From the NCBI RefSeq assembly GCF_003711515.1, contig NW_021167087.1:1732799-1796798 (forward strand): a DNA stretch of 64,000 bases. Direction: 5' to 3'. Every line of letters begins with the position of its first letter. Within the stretch, counting starts at the first letter, position 1. Positions 1 through 11,991 of this stretch are shown in pieces. A program made the position numbers and the translations under genes. The notes beneath the pieces were generated by a model. The model ran no database searches. It saw only the letters and a program-made list of their open reading frames with translations, and was not told the origin of the DNA. The stretch is from Sodiomyces alkalinus F11. Its lineage: Eukaryota; Ascomycota; Sordariomycetes; Glomerellales; Plectosphaerellaceae.

Positions 1-2137
1 TGGTTGCCGTCCAAAGAAGGATCGGAAGGCTACCTTAGTCCGCTGCACACACAGGACACATGAGATGGAACAGGGCTGATTTTTAATTTATTAGGTATGA
101 TTATATTTTGCCGGTACGGAATACGACATCAGATGGAAATGAGACTCGAGTAGACCCACCTGCCTGACACAGCTTTCTGCGACGGGACGGGATGCTGCTA
201 CTTAATTACACGTGTACACGTGTAGATGAACCTTTTGCGGTTTCAGCCTGTGTGATCTGCAAGAACCTGGTGGGTGACATCAGCATCGGGCAGGGGTCTG
301 TGTCAAAATGTGGTGCAGTGGGAGGGACGCACGTTACGTGTAGGGAGGGGCGGCGAAGTATTATTATTAGATACAGCGAAACCCAAAAAAAGGAGAAACC
401 AACCCCCCGTCAGGGTAGCATTGGCGATTTAGAAAATATTAGAAAATATATTCAGAAGCCGGCTCGGTATGAGATAACGAGCAAAGCGGGAGATAAGAGG
501 GAAGCACGGGAAATGAGCATATGGCTTTAACACGAGATGATTCTCGATGCGATGTGTCTCTCTGCAAGGGTGGGTATTTAATTAAGTTGAAGACGTTGGG
601 TAAATGTTGGGTGGCCAATCAATGCGATTCCAGTACCGATCGACGACTACCTTCCAGAGTAGAAGGGTGTTGTGAATGTTTGGTATAGGGTGAGATCGTC
701 GTCTCTTGATCTGGCAGGTAAGCAGGTAAGATGGTCTCATTTTGACTTGTATCGGTAAGGGAGAAGAACGCAGGTCAATGAATGCAACGATGCAGGTTGG
801 AAGGCTTCTAGAATACCCCAAATCATGCATTCTTTTTCCCTCTCGTCCCCTTGCTTGTCCCCCGCAGCATCTCTTGTCGTTTATTAATGGAAGCTTGCAC
901 CCGGCACGGCAGGACCTATCCCAAACTAGGTACATCAATTTACGCAAGACCAGGGATAATTGACAGATTTATTAACAGAGTGACAGTTTATCTATATTGC
1001 TGCAACAAATACAGCTTAGACGGATCTCCGTCATATCGCAGTCAAAAACACAGATATGACTTGCAACTCGATTTGTATGAAATGTGACGAATCAGATAGG
1101 GGAGGGGGTAAAACAAAGAATAGAAGGAAAAGGAATAAAAGGGGGAAAGAGGGAAAAGAGGAACGAACTCCCGCCAGAACCCCACCTTCTCCCCTGAAGA
1201 ACGGCGGCCTGCTAGGCGCACCCAACAATTGGGCAATTGTCGTCTTGGCTCCAGGGGACAGTCTGGATCCGGCTGGACCCTATAGGTTGCTGATAATGTA
1301 AGCACCTACTCCGTGCATACACATTTCTTTGTGAACCGGCCGTGGCGTTTTCTCAGCGAATCCAACTGAATATCTAGCGACGGGATGAAATGATGCCGAG
1401 GCAATTTTTTTGAGGGCGAAAACACTGAACAATACGGTGTGGGGAAGTTTATCCGTATCTAATTGGCATCGAATCTACAGACTATGCACACGTGGATGGC
1501 AAGGATCAGGTTGGCCGTCCACGTCTCTTGTAGGTAGGCATCAACAACCTGAAGGCCAACGGTTTCCCTCCAAGCGCCATCAGCAGACCCTGATAGATGG
1601 ATCACATCTGGCAGGATCAATGCTGTACAAAATGTTCCACACTCACGAGTCCCCCTTTTCCTTCTCTAATCGTGGCTGAATGTCTGTTTCTTACAGCCAT
1701 GTTGCCTAGCCCCGAATAGGTATATCCTTAGACACATATGCTCCCTTTCCACACAAACAAATCCCTACGTGCCAGTATCCATCCATCCTGCTCCGTCCTT
1801 CCGGGGGTACCGAAGGATTGGGACGCTCTAGGCCGGATACCCGGTCAAAGGAACAGGGTATGGGATCCTCGCCGGAGCGCGATGCTGCTGAGACCCGTAT
1901 TTATTCGTATATTCGTGCTGCTATGCTTCCAGTCTTCCATGTTTTAGTTGGTTTACATAGTTGACGTGGGCCGTTATAGTGAGCTACTAGTGCCATCGGA
2001 GTTGTTCATGCCTTCGTATAGGATGTCCTTGTGCGAATTGTTGTAACATGTTTGGACGGTCAAATACGGAAAACAGGAGGCTGGATAAAGGTATGTTACG
2101 GAGTAGGGGCCTAGGTAGGGCATCGTGAACCACTTCC

Positions 2138-2163
2138 GTGGAGGGAGTGGAGGGAGTGGAGGG
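2138..2163. repeat. 9-bp tandem repeat (unit TGGAGGGAG)
   Basis: Nearly three perfect copies of a 9-bp purine-rich unit lie end to end in a gene-free region. It is a short minisatellite with no evident role. Confidence 0.8.
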
Positions 2164-3765
2164 TTGTCTGCCTTCGTTATTTACTGGGTACTTAGGCAAG
2201 TTCATACACACGCTTACTTTGTATGCATCACAAGCTAAGATATTGCAACTGCACCACTAGAAATCTTTCCTCTGACCTTGTGTCAACGCTCTGATGTTGA
2301 ATTTCAGAACTGCGGAAAGCGAGCCGGTCGGTCTGTCTCTTACATGAGGGGACGATTGCTTGCTTCCTACAAAGTCTTCAGTGTTGACGGATAGATCCCC
2401 ACCTCGAGTAAGGTAGAGGTTTCCCAGCTGCATAAATCGCTTTCCTCACCTTGTACTTGGCTGCTTTGCATACTTGGGAAGGAGAGGCAACAAGTTCCTC
2501 ACAACGCTTTAAAGTCCACTATCGACAGAGAATTCCAATCTGAATTTGACGCTTCATGTACGAAGTGCTTTGTACGAACTACGGAGGATAGACTGCGTGG
2601 GACGCTGAAAAAGACTTGCGGGGCTGACGCGCCAACGCATGGCAGCCCAAGACGAACCATGCGACGACGACATAATTACTTCGTGGCTGGTGAAGGGCGC
2701 TATTGAATGCGCTCACGCCGTTCTGCCCATGTGGCTGGCATGTGGCATGTCCGGGCCATTCCGCTACTTCGAACCCCCATTACGAATCCAAAGAATTCAT
2801 TGGCCGTTGAGCAATCTAGAGGTATTTCCCTTCCAAGTCTCCATACTACACGAAGTACTTTGTACGAATAGACGACTACAGGTAATTACCTAGGTACTTT
2901 AGGCACTTATGTATGATCATTCCGACTAAAGTCGCTACGATTCTATACACCAGCATAAAGTTCGCGTTGATGAAGTATACTATAACCTTGACAGATACAG
3001 TGACTTAAGGTAAGGAGGTACTTACTCAAATTGCAATGCTCGACACACACAACTGTGTGACGAGCGAAGACCCCTGCCCCCTTACGAACGAGAGCCCTAA
3101 TTGGTCCGATGGCCGGCACATCCCACAGCATGTATCTGTAGTTCATGGAGAGGGACCCCACAGGACGGAATCGAAGAAACCGTGGACAAATTCTGGAAGC
3201 CTCAAACTTTTTTCTTCTTCTTTTCCTCCCGTCTTATGCATCTGGAACGAAAGCAAAGGAGAGCTGGGAAAAAGCAACCATAGAAAAGATCGTCACACAT
3301 CTAGGATGCCATGCACCTCGTACTTCGTAAATTGCCTATACGGAAGATCAGTAATTACGGAGTGGTAATGAAGTTACGAAAGTACTCCTTTCATACAGAA
3401 CAGACCAGCAAAAGGACGTGGCCCATAGCTCTGCCCACATGTCCCCGGCCATCCACCGTGTGTACGACTAGAGATTGCTTATAATATCAAAGCCAGCCAT
3501 CGCCAACATCACCCCTCCCACCCCACTCCCCCTATCGCCTTTCCAGCTGCGGCCCGTGCAGGTTCATGAAGAGCCGACTGACGCACTTAGCCCTGCCTAT
3601 CGAATCCCTGCACCACAAGCCTGCTAGCATCCTCCTCCTTCTTCCCACCACGTTGTAGGTGCATGAGCTCGTGCTCTCGCTCAACACCCCCTGTCCCCCT
3701 TTTCCATTTGCGATCCGCTATCACCTCCCAAGACCCCTAGGGCGCTGACCGCCTGACCCAGCAAG

Positions 3766-3783
3766 GAGAGAGAGAGAGAGAGA
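3766..3783. repeat. GA dinucleotide microsatellite
   Basis: About nine GA units lie roughly 640 bp upstream of the kinase start codon. Such tracts are common in fungal promoters. Confidence 0.8.
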
Positions 3784-4417
3784 CGGGGCGACAGCCTTTT
3801 ACAACAAACAGGCTCGACCAGGTTTGCCGCATTTTCGGGTGCAATTTTTAACTGATTCTGCTGGAAAGCACTCTGCTGGCCATGGATGACTTGGTATCTT
3901 CTTCACTCTAGCCGACTTCCCTCCTTCTCCTTTCTTATCATACAAGATAACCTTTTTTTTTTCCTCTTCTTTTTTTAAATGGCCTCTGTACCTCAACGCA
4001 GCGCATCTACACGATATCGAACAATTCACACATGTCTCTAAGACTCCGCTGATTCTTCATCTCGACACGTAATTACGGAATATCCGTACTTATCTTGTTC
4101 TCTGCTTCACCCCGGTACCGTCAGTCGGGGCGATTCAAGGCTACCCCCCTCAACATACCCCCGTCACTTGTACCAGGTGACTCGAGACAGGCCCACTTCG
4201 TGTCTGAACTCCTATTGTATGTAGGTATGTACTCCGTAAACTCCCATCTCCACTTCCTTCTGTGTCTTGCTTGTATTTCCGCCATTTTCCTACGAAGCAC
4301 GAATAGATCTCTTTTGTCATCCGAAATTTTACGTTGACCCTCTCTGCCCTTTATGCCATAGATTGAACCTACAGGCGCGAGAGAGACGCAGAGACTCAAG
4401 CAGGACCGCGCCTCGCC

Positions 4418-6520
4418 ATGGGCAACAGTCAGGGCAAACCCATCGATTGGGATGGCGAAGGTGAGTAGCTGATTATTTTCTTGGTTATGGCCGCCCCCTC
4501 GTCTTTCCTCGATGATAATTGTCCCGTTCCGCTAATTGTTTGTGTCGCTATATAGTCACCCTGAATCACTTCCGTCTGCTTCGAGTTGTCGGCCGGGGCG
4601 CCTTCGGCAAAGTACGCATCGTGGAACGAAAAGACACGGGCCTCTCGTTCGCCTTGAAATACATTCGGAAAGATGAAGGTATGGGACGTTGGGATCCCCT
4701 CAATTGAACGTTGGGCCCGTTTCCCAGAGACCCGACGTGTTCAATCGTACTGTGACCTGTTCAGGAGAGTGGCTGAGAGTGGCTAACTTGGACTCCTAAC
4801 GGTAGTGGTGCGGTCCGAGAGCGTTCGGAACATCATTCGCGAAAGACGAATGTTGGAACATGTGAACCATCCGTTCATTTGTAACCTGCGATACAGCTTC
4901 CAAGACATCGAGTACATGTACGAAGGATTGTCCCGTCACCGTCACACCACGACTGGAAAACAAAGAAAAAAGAAATTGCAATTAACCAAGGTTTTAGGTA
5001 TCTCATCGTCGACTTGATGAGCGGTGGCGATTTACGGTTTCATATTTCTAGGAAGACATTTACGGAAGACGCTGTTCGGTTCTGGATTGCCGAGCTAGGC
5101 TGTGCGTTGCGATACATCCATGGCCAGGGCATCATTCACCGAGACGTCAAGCCGGACAACGTACTCCTCGACGCCGATGGCCACGTGCATCTGACAGATT
5201 TCGTACGTCAGCTAGGTACTCAATTGCGTCACTTCCATTCAGAATGCTGACTCAAGTCGATAGAATGTCGCATCCGACATCGTTCCGGGGAAAACTTTAA
5301 CAAGCAAGTCTGGTACGCTATCCTATCTAGCACCAGAGGTATACGCCGGTAAAGGCTATGACGTTCGTGCCGACTGGTGGTCCTTGGGTGTGCTCTTTTA
5401 CGAGTGCATTTACAATAAGGTACGATCGTGATGGTCCCGCCCTCGCTGTTCAACGTATCTTGTTAACCCAGACTTCACAGAGGCCCTTCGATGGCAACTC
5501 GGAGAGCACACTAAGCGCCCAGATCCAAGCAGCGAATCCGAAATATCCGATCACATCCCCGCCTGTGTCTCTTCCCTGCCTGTACGCCATCCGCGACGCC
5601 CTCGAGCCGAACCGCGACAAGCGAATGGGATCCACATGGGAGAGTTTCATACATCACGAGTTCTTTTCCGTGATCGATTTCGATTTGTTGGAGCAAAAGC
5701 GTATCGACCCTGTTTTTGTCCCAGCTGCCGACAAGACCAACTTTGATGCGACTTACGATCTCGAGGAGCTGTTGCTGGAGGAAGCGCCTCTCGAAGCGAG
5801 GGCGCGCCGTCAAAAACCTCGAGAGAAGTTGAAAGAAGATGCCAGCGAAAAGGAGATCAGAGAAGACGAACTATACCGAATGATCGAGGCGGAGTTTAAG
5901 CCTTTCGACTATACAGTGGCCGCCTACAAGAAGTATGGTCCTGAGACTCTCCTTTCATATATGAATTTGGTGATGACTAACCTGAGACCAGAATAACCGG
6001 CCAAGCTGGCGCAAATCATGGCACTGTGGACAACGCGGCCGCTATCGGAAGTCAACCGCAAGCATTGACAACAGACAAAGCCACCCCTGCCGCCCTAGCG
6101 AATGTAAATACCGGCAGCCCTCAAGTTTACAACCCCTCCCCCGTACATAGAACGCCGAGCCATGGGAAGGACTCACTCCAAGAATCGCCAAGAGCTCCCT
6201 CTACCAACTCGGTACCCCCGCCAGTCCCACAGCATTCGGCACATTATTCGACACCGAAAACACCGGGTTCTTCGTCAAAGAGGGTAACTAGCCCCGCGGG
6301 TGGTGTGCAGGTCACATTAGATGGCGGCGGTAGCTGGTCAGACTTGGCAAGGCAAGACGCCACTTTGCCTACCGACGCCAATGCTGCTGGTGACGGCAAG
6401 GGCGAAGCCTCCGGTGGTGTGTTTGGCTTCCTCAGCAGGAAGAAGGGCCGAGGACACAGCCCGAAGCCCAAAGAACGAGGCGTGTTGGGCAAGGAGGGTG
6501 CAAGAGTTGTCATTGGATAA
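4418..6520 (+). CDS. YANK/STK32-type AGC serine/threonine kinase
   Basis: Seven exons: 4418-4460, 4556-4678, 4806-4917, 4998-5202, 5264-5419, 5481-5932 and 5992-6520, giving 539 aa with all phases consistent. The protein starts MGNSQGKP, a plausible N-myristoylation signal. The kinase domain runs from about residue 17 to 300: glycine loop GRGAFGKV, catalytic FALKYIRK lysine, HRDVKPDN catalytic loop, DFN in place of DFG, and YLAPEVY. The DFN triplet is typical of the STK32/YANK branch of AGC kinases, so it is not a defect. A basic, acidic and FDYT-containing segment follows, then a low-complexity tail. The last intron (5933-5991) has a CTAAC branch point 9 nt before its acceptor. If it is retained, translation stops at 5996 and the protein loses its tail. 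The substrate is unknown; the family is little studied in fungi. It is convergent with the AP-1 gene. Confidence 0.9.
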
Positions 6521-8183
6521 CGATCATTGACCCATCGTCGTGGTGTCTGTTCAGGGAGCAAAGAGCTGGGCATGGAAACACGAACAGACTGGCCCCTAAA
6601 ACCCGTGAGGGGCAGGATGAGCACGACAGGGGTGACAGGCCCCCCGACACGAGCAGCTCGAAAAAAAAGAGAAAAAAAAGAACACCCTGGTATATGGAGA
6701 CGTCGATGCGCTCGAAGAAGAAACCGGGGCACTCGATACCTCCACCTGGACGACTCGACATGTCGGGGTTGTCGAATGCCGGCACTGTCATTCGACCTAC
6801 AAATGCAGCTCCTACACAACTGGCCTTGCGTCATTCTCCCCCTTTCAAGCGCAGCTTGAACCGAACGGGGAGATCTATTTCCCAACTCCAGCGAGGTCCG
6901 GGGAAGGATCAGCATGTCCCGACTAGGCCCTTAGCCTTTCCAACAGTAATTACGACGGCTCATTGAAGCGGTCAACGAACTAGTTCTCGAGGGGCTGGGC
7001 CCTTCGGGCATGCGGCCCGTGTGGATGAAAGATAGGGGGTGGTGGGCGGGGTTCATTTTCAAGTTCATTCCGGGTGCATGAGTATAAAGGTATGGTCATG
7101 TCGTGGTCTATAGGGCTCGGATGGGTCCTTAAATTTTCTTTGTCTGTATACATACTTTTACGGGACGTGTTGGATGATACCTGGGAGTAAAGACAGGTAC
7201 AACGAGTAGATGAGTCGCTGGTTGCTCGATTATTGTTTAATGATACCTCCATTGCATGATACATGTTGGCAAGTCCCCTTAGTCGGCCGGCGTCCTGTTT
7301 TCGTAGCGAGATGTCTCTCCCCTACTGGCTTTTCGCATAGGCAGCCTACCTTAGGTACCTTAGGTAAGGTACTGAGGATGCTTGTGGTTAGCGGTAGGTC
7401 GGAACGAACCATGTCCACCACATGCCTCCCATCGCAACACTGCGACGTGGGCGAGAGAAAGGCCGACGTACTAAAGCCAACCATGCGATGTACAAGTTTA
7501 GAAGGGTAATGACATCCACGGGAAGTATCTGAGACGACTCTAGGAAACCAGAGCGAACTGTTCCAGGATCGTGGCACACAGGTAGCCATATACCTTATAT
7601 AGAATAAAGGATACAAATCTCGAAAGTGTACAGCATACCCAGGTAGGTCCTCTAGTCGTGGCGTCCACGTGATCGGATGAGTAGCATAGTGGTTACAAGA
7701 ACTGGCGCAAGAGCAAGAATAATAAAGAAAAGAAGGAATCGCTGAGAAGACGGCAAACTTTCGTCTAGCCTCAGTCTCGGGGTATCTTTGTCGAGGTTGT
7801 TTCGCCCCCACCAGCCCAATGCCACCACCAGATGAAATGCAACGAGTCTAGATGAGAGCTCAGAGCCCCTTTTCATGCCGAGATGACGAGTCCATTTCAC
7901 GCCTTTTCCGCCCTGTCCCACCAAACCAGCTAAAGCAATCCGTCCCAAGGTTGATTTTATTTTCGTTCTTTGTTTCTTCTTTATTGTTTATTTTTTTTTT
8001 CTTTTGTTTCGCTGAGTGGGCGATTTGCCGCCGAGTCGAACGCCGAGTCCCTGGAAAACCACCAACCGAACCAGACTTGGGCCGCTGCCTTGGCCGTACT
8101 GTTCTGACCCTTTTACCCGGAAAAAAAAATCCTGCCAAAGCTCAAAATTATACACAACCTCGGAAGTCGAACGAATTCAACAC
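6521..8183. other. Convergent intergenic region (kinase / AP-1 3' ends)
   Basis: No gene is supported. The region should hold both 3' UTRs. It contains A-rich and T-rich runs (around 6660-6682 and 7960-8005) and a GTAC-word cluster at 7347-7372. Confidence 0.5.
7347..7372. repeat. Cluster of CCTTAGGTACC-type palindromic words
   Basis: Overlapping copies of TACCTTAGGTA lie back to back. The same words recur in most intergenic regions of the window and in none of the exons I inspected. Confidence 0.75.
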
Positions 8184-10024
8184 TCAAGACGTCGATGATT
8201 TGACGCAAGAGATGTCCTTGCCCAACCACTTTTTCATGACAGTATCAAAATCTCCTTCGGAAACAACAGACCCAGTTCCGGAGCACTTGGCTTTCTTTTG
8301 AAGCTCTGAGCAGAGACTGTCGAGATCAAAGTCACCGTTCTGAACCGTAGGGCAGTTTTGAATTTTCTCCCTGTCGAAGCAATCAGTAACCTCATCACTA
8401 ACATCCACTTTTGAGTCAAAACATACCAAACTTCCTCACAGTCAAGCCCTTCTTGCTTGACAGCATCTTGTTTCGCCAGATCATTATCAGCGTCTTGGGC
8501 TGCGTCAATCTGGTCGATGAGGTTCCTCTTTGGAAGCGCTGGATTGGGTGCCATATTATAAGGGGTGAAGAAATCCGCATCCAGAGCATCTTTGAAGAAG
8601 CCGTCGTCAAAATTAGAGTTGGCTAGGATGTTGTCCTGAGGCTCACGATAGCTGCTAAAAAGATCGGGATCAAACTGGCCTCCATTCTGGTGAGCCAGCC
8701 AGTCGAAGCTGTTAGGATCAATAGAGGCGAAAAGTGAATTATCCTCGCCACTGGGGAACGAGGGCTGCTCTTCCCCTATTGTTGCCATGGTGTCTACTGG
8801 CTTGAATCCCATGGGTGACTGGTTAAGGGGTTCAGGTGACGTGCCGCATGACGAACTTGACCCGCCTTGGGACTGAGAAGATGCCGAGGGCGAGCTAGTT
8901 GATGTGCTATGAGTTGCCTGGGAATGCCCAGAAGAATCGATGCTTGTACGTGAGGCAGAAATGGACCCAGGGGAGACCTTGGTATTGACGTGCTTCGAGT
9001 ACTTGGAGGAACTATCGGCGACGTTGTAGCCGCCATTATCAATGACAGGACTCTCGGTGTTTTCCTGGCGTCTGGTGGAGCCGGCCGGCTTCCCGGGAAG
9101 AACCTGCCGGGGGGTTGATGACTTGGAAGGCTGGCTGTTGGCGGCGGTACCAGTGGTGGTGGCAGTTGCGGCAGTTGCTGGTAGAACACCGAACTTGGGA
9201 AACTCGAACTGGAAGTTGACATCGTTGATGTTACCCACCGCTGGGGCACCAAAGCCTGTTCGCGGCCTACCCGGAGCAAGAGATCGGCTGGTCACAAGTG
9301 AAAGGCGCGTCTTGTACTCCTGGAGCTCCCTCGACATCTTTTGTACCTGGACACGAAGGAGGTTATTCTCGTGATTTGCCGTCTCAGACGCCTTGTGTAG
9401 TTCCTCGACCTTGTCCTCGAGGTCTTTGAGGTGCTTTTCCTTGCGCTCACGGAACGCTCGTTGAGCAGCTCGGTTCTGGGCCTTGCGCTTCTACAGACGC
9501 GCCGTATCCGTTAGCAAGCGTAGACGGGATATCGGGACAGCGGAGTTTAGGCAACGTACGGAGCTTGGTTCCGATGTAAGTGGCTTCCGCCCAGGTTTCT
9601 TTGCCACTTTTTCAGTACTCTCGCGCCTTTTAGCGCCGCTGGCCCCAGTCGAGTCGTTGGACTCATCGTCGTCGGGATGGGCTCGTTTGTCGGGAGAATC
9701 ATTTTCAGGCGACTCAGATTTGTGCTGGCCTGGCAGATCTCCAATCAAGGTCTGTTGGCTCTCATTCGCAAAATCAAAGTCGAAACTGGAATCTCCGAAC
9801 TCATAGTCGTAGTTGTCAAGGAGAGGTGTCTCCTGGAAGCCATCTAAGCTCTGTTCCTGAGCGGGAGACATCTGGAGGGAATTCGGAGAGAACGGCAGCG
9901 GGTTGGTCGCGGGCGGCTGACTCGCCGGCTGCTTATTGGAGTTCAAGGCAGCAAAGAGGAGCCTTTGTTGCTGGGGGGTCAAGAAGAAATGGGATTGACC
10001 ACCGTTGGTGCCGCCGGACGCCAT
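8184..10024 (-). CDS. AP-1/Yap1-family bZIP redox transcription factor
   Basis: Three exons on the minus strand: 10024-9560, 9490-8427 and 8370-8184; 571 aa. The bZIP domain begins exactly at exon 2 (residue 156) with the basic region KRKAQNRAAQRAFRERK, followed by a leucine zipper to about residue 215. The central part is Ser/Thr-rich and includes the conserved CGTSPEP block with Cys370, the remnant of the N-terminal Cys-rich domain. The C-terminal Cys-rich domain has Cys506, 516, 530, 539 and 565 around LCSELQKKAKC, the overlapping nuclear-export and redox-sensing segment of Yap1 homologues. In this family oxidation masks the export signal and the factor builds up in the nucleus to induce antioxidant genes. 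A 56-nt intron (8371-8426) splits this domain right after Cys506. I chose the ATG that gives MASGG; an in-frame start upstream at 10063 is possible. Length is normal for filamentous fungi. Confidence 0.93.
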
Positions 10025-11991
10025 GGTGGTAGTAACAACGTGGAAGTGAATCCAGAGATACAAAGAGTAAACACGAGCCTGTTACAGATGATGCCGACTC
10101 GTAGACTCCAGATGAGCCGCTTGGAGCTACTCGGCAAGTGAAAGCGCTCTGGCGTCCGTGACACAATCCAAGAATAGTCGTATTCTGGCTTGCAGGGACA
10201 CACCTCACGACAGGATGCTAGGATACAACCGAGTACGCGCGGCCAAAGCTGGATAGATGGTCAGGAAGGGCAGAAAATAATGAAACAATAATAAAAAATC
10301 GTCTATCAGGGGTAAACATAAAGAAAGGGGCATGAATCAGTGAAGGCTAGAACCAGGCAGCAGAGCCAAGGGAAAGCAGAGTGCTTGCTGACAGAGGCTG
10401 CAGGGAAAGGTACAGGGCCTTGGATCTGTCGTCCCTTCCCAGGACTGCGGAGAGGTTAGCCAGGACTGTTGGGCTATGGTTGGTTGGCTTGCAGAAATTG
10501 TACGTTGATGGACCACTGGCGGGAGTCGTGGTGGTGACAAGGCGAGAGTGAGCAGTGTAGAGAATCGTCTCGAAGGAGGGGAAAGTGTTGAAAGAAGGGC
10601 GGCGAATCGTATCAATTTGTCAGCGTCTGGGACTTTGCGCCCAGCCTAACCCCGAGAAGGCAGGCTGACCATCGACCAGCAAAGTGGTGGGCAGGATTCG
10701 GTGGGAAGGTGGGGAGGGGGAAAGTGGGGTACAAAGTACCTTATGAACAACGGGCTGACTGAGCCTGTCATAATAAGTGGAGACGCCTTCCAAGTTTTTT
10801 TTCTCGACCCGTCGTGCGGAGTAGTTCGATCTACAACGTAATTACCTTACACAGAGCCTGTATCCGGACGTACCACCCACCAGGACAAAGACGCGTCTCA
10901 ATTGTCCTTCAGCATACGACGGTACGTCCGCAACCCGCGATACCTCCGAAATATTGCCCTGATCCGTCTTGTTGGCAACGTTGAGGTCGGCGCTCCTGCA
11001 GGATAAGATGGGCGTCGGACCCCAGATCTAAATGCAGAGAAAAGGATTCGACACAGACCACCTTATCGGCAAGTCTGGCCTCTAGCCATTGGCTATGAAG
11101 ACCGCAATTATAAAATTAATGCGAAAGACAAACTGCTGATATTGTCCGATGTCGGCTCAAATCCCAAGCTTAATCTTCACGACGCACATCTCCTTGGCTA
11201 TCAACACAGTTGGCAGTTGTTGGTCCCACTGGTCCTGGTTATCCTTGAGTTCAGCATGAGGTACGCAATATTTTGTACTGGAACATCGTTCAGTGATGCT
11301 ATCATCGACCGATCCTGAGAAGAGCTCACCAATGTAGGAAGGCCAGATTCAGTTTGCTCCATGACTACCTAACTTTCGGTGGTAAGATCTCGCAGCCGTA
11401 ATCACGCTGGCCCAACCTCTCACCGGATTAGCCGTGGTCTCTTGCTGTGGAAAGCCCTCCACACTGTACAGATGTACGAGTACATATTCCGGATGCTCCG
11501 TAGATGGTAAGTGGTAGGTATTTGAGGGCATGCTGGTGGCCACCCCACACGGACCAAACGCAAGCTTCCATCAGTCTGGGGTTTGTCGAGAAAAAGACCG
11601 GCATCTCTGGGTCGGTGTGCGCCGGAACCGGATCCGGTTCAAAAATAGCCTCGGTCCCACAATTCTGCTGGTACGTTAAAAGTCACTTAAATACCTACTG
11701 GACCGTATCCGGACGAAGTGTTCCGTACTGATAAAATCACGTGTTGCTGACTATTCACATTGTGCATTGACCACCTCCGAGATGCACACCCCCGCTGAAC
11801 TGGTGCTGGAGATCACCGCGACTTACTATTGCTTTGTATCGTTGACTATCCGTAACGAAAGTGCCGAACGTTCGATCTGTGTTTATATACTTGATCTCAT
11901 TCTTTGCAGCCGGCCTGCAGGAAGTAATAAACCTCTTGGAACGGATCGCAACTACTAGCCTTTACAGGTCTGCTTCGACCAACATAACATC
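10025..11991. promoter_or_regulatory. Divergent promoter region, AP-1 / BSD-domain gene
   Basis: Nearly 2 kb separates two divergent start codons. No coding gene is supported; the open frames lack family features. The AP-1 side probably includes a long 5' leader, which is common for regulatory genes, but I cannot place the transcription start. Confidence 0.5.

Larger units (their letters stand above)
1..4417. other. Gene-free region upstream of the YANK kinase
   Basis: I see no supportable gene here. The open frames are short, on both strands, and have no recognisable domain or consistent codon bias. The stretch holds a 9-bp tandem repeat (2138-2163), two near-identical copies of a GTAC-type palindrome (around 2561-2578 and 2851-2868), a GA run (3766-3783) and pyrimidine-rich tracts near 3500-3990. 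The last few hundred bases are probably the promoter and 5' leader of the kinase gene. Confidence 0.6.

Noticed and set aside
2639..2893. 84-codon frame starting MAAQDEPCDDD
   Set aside because: It overlaps one of the GTAC-type repeats at its end and has no recognisable domain; not supportable.
5193..5269. Apparent loss of the kinase DFG motif (DFN)
   Set aside because: DFN is the normal form in STK32/YANK kinases, so this is not an inactivating change.
6244..6915. 223-codon minus-strand frame
   Set aside because: It overlaps the kinase tail and 3' UTR in antisense; Arg/Pro/Ser-rich composition without family features.
7230..7811. 193-codon minus-strand frame between the kinase and AP-1 genes
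   Set aside because: It lacks coding bias and recognisable motifs and overlaps expected 3' UTRs and a GTAC-word cluster.
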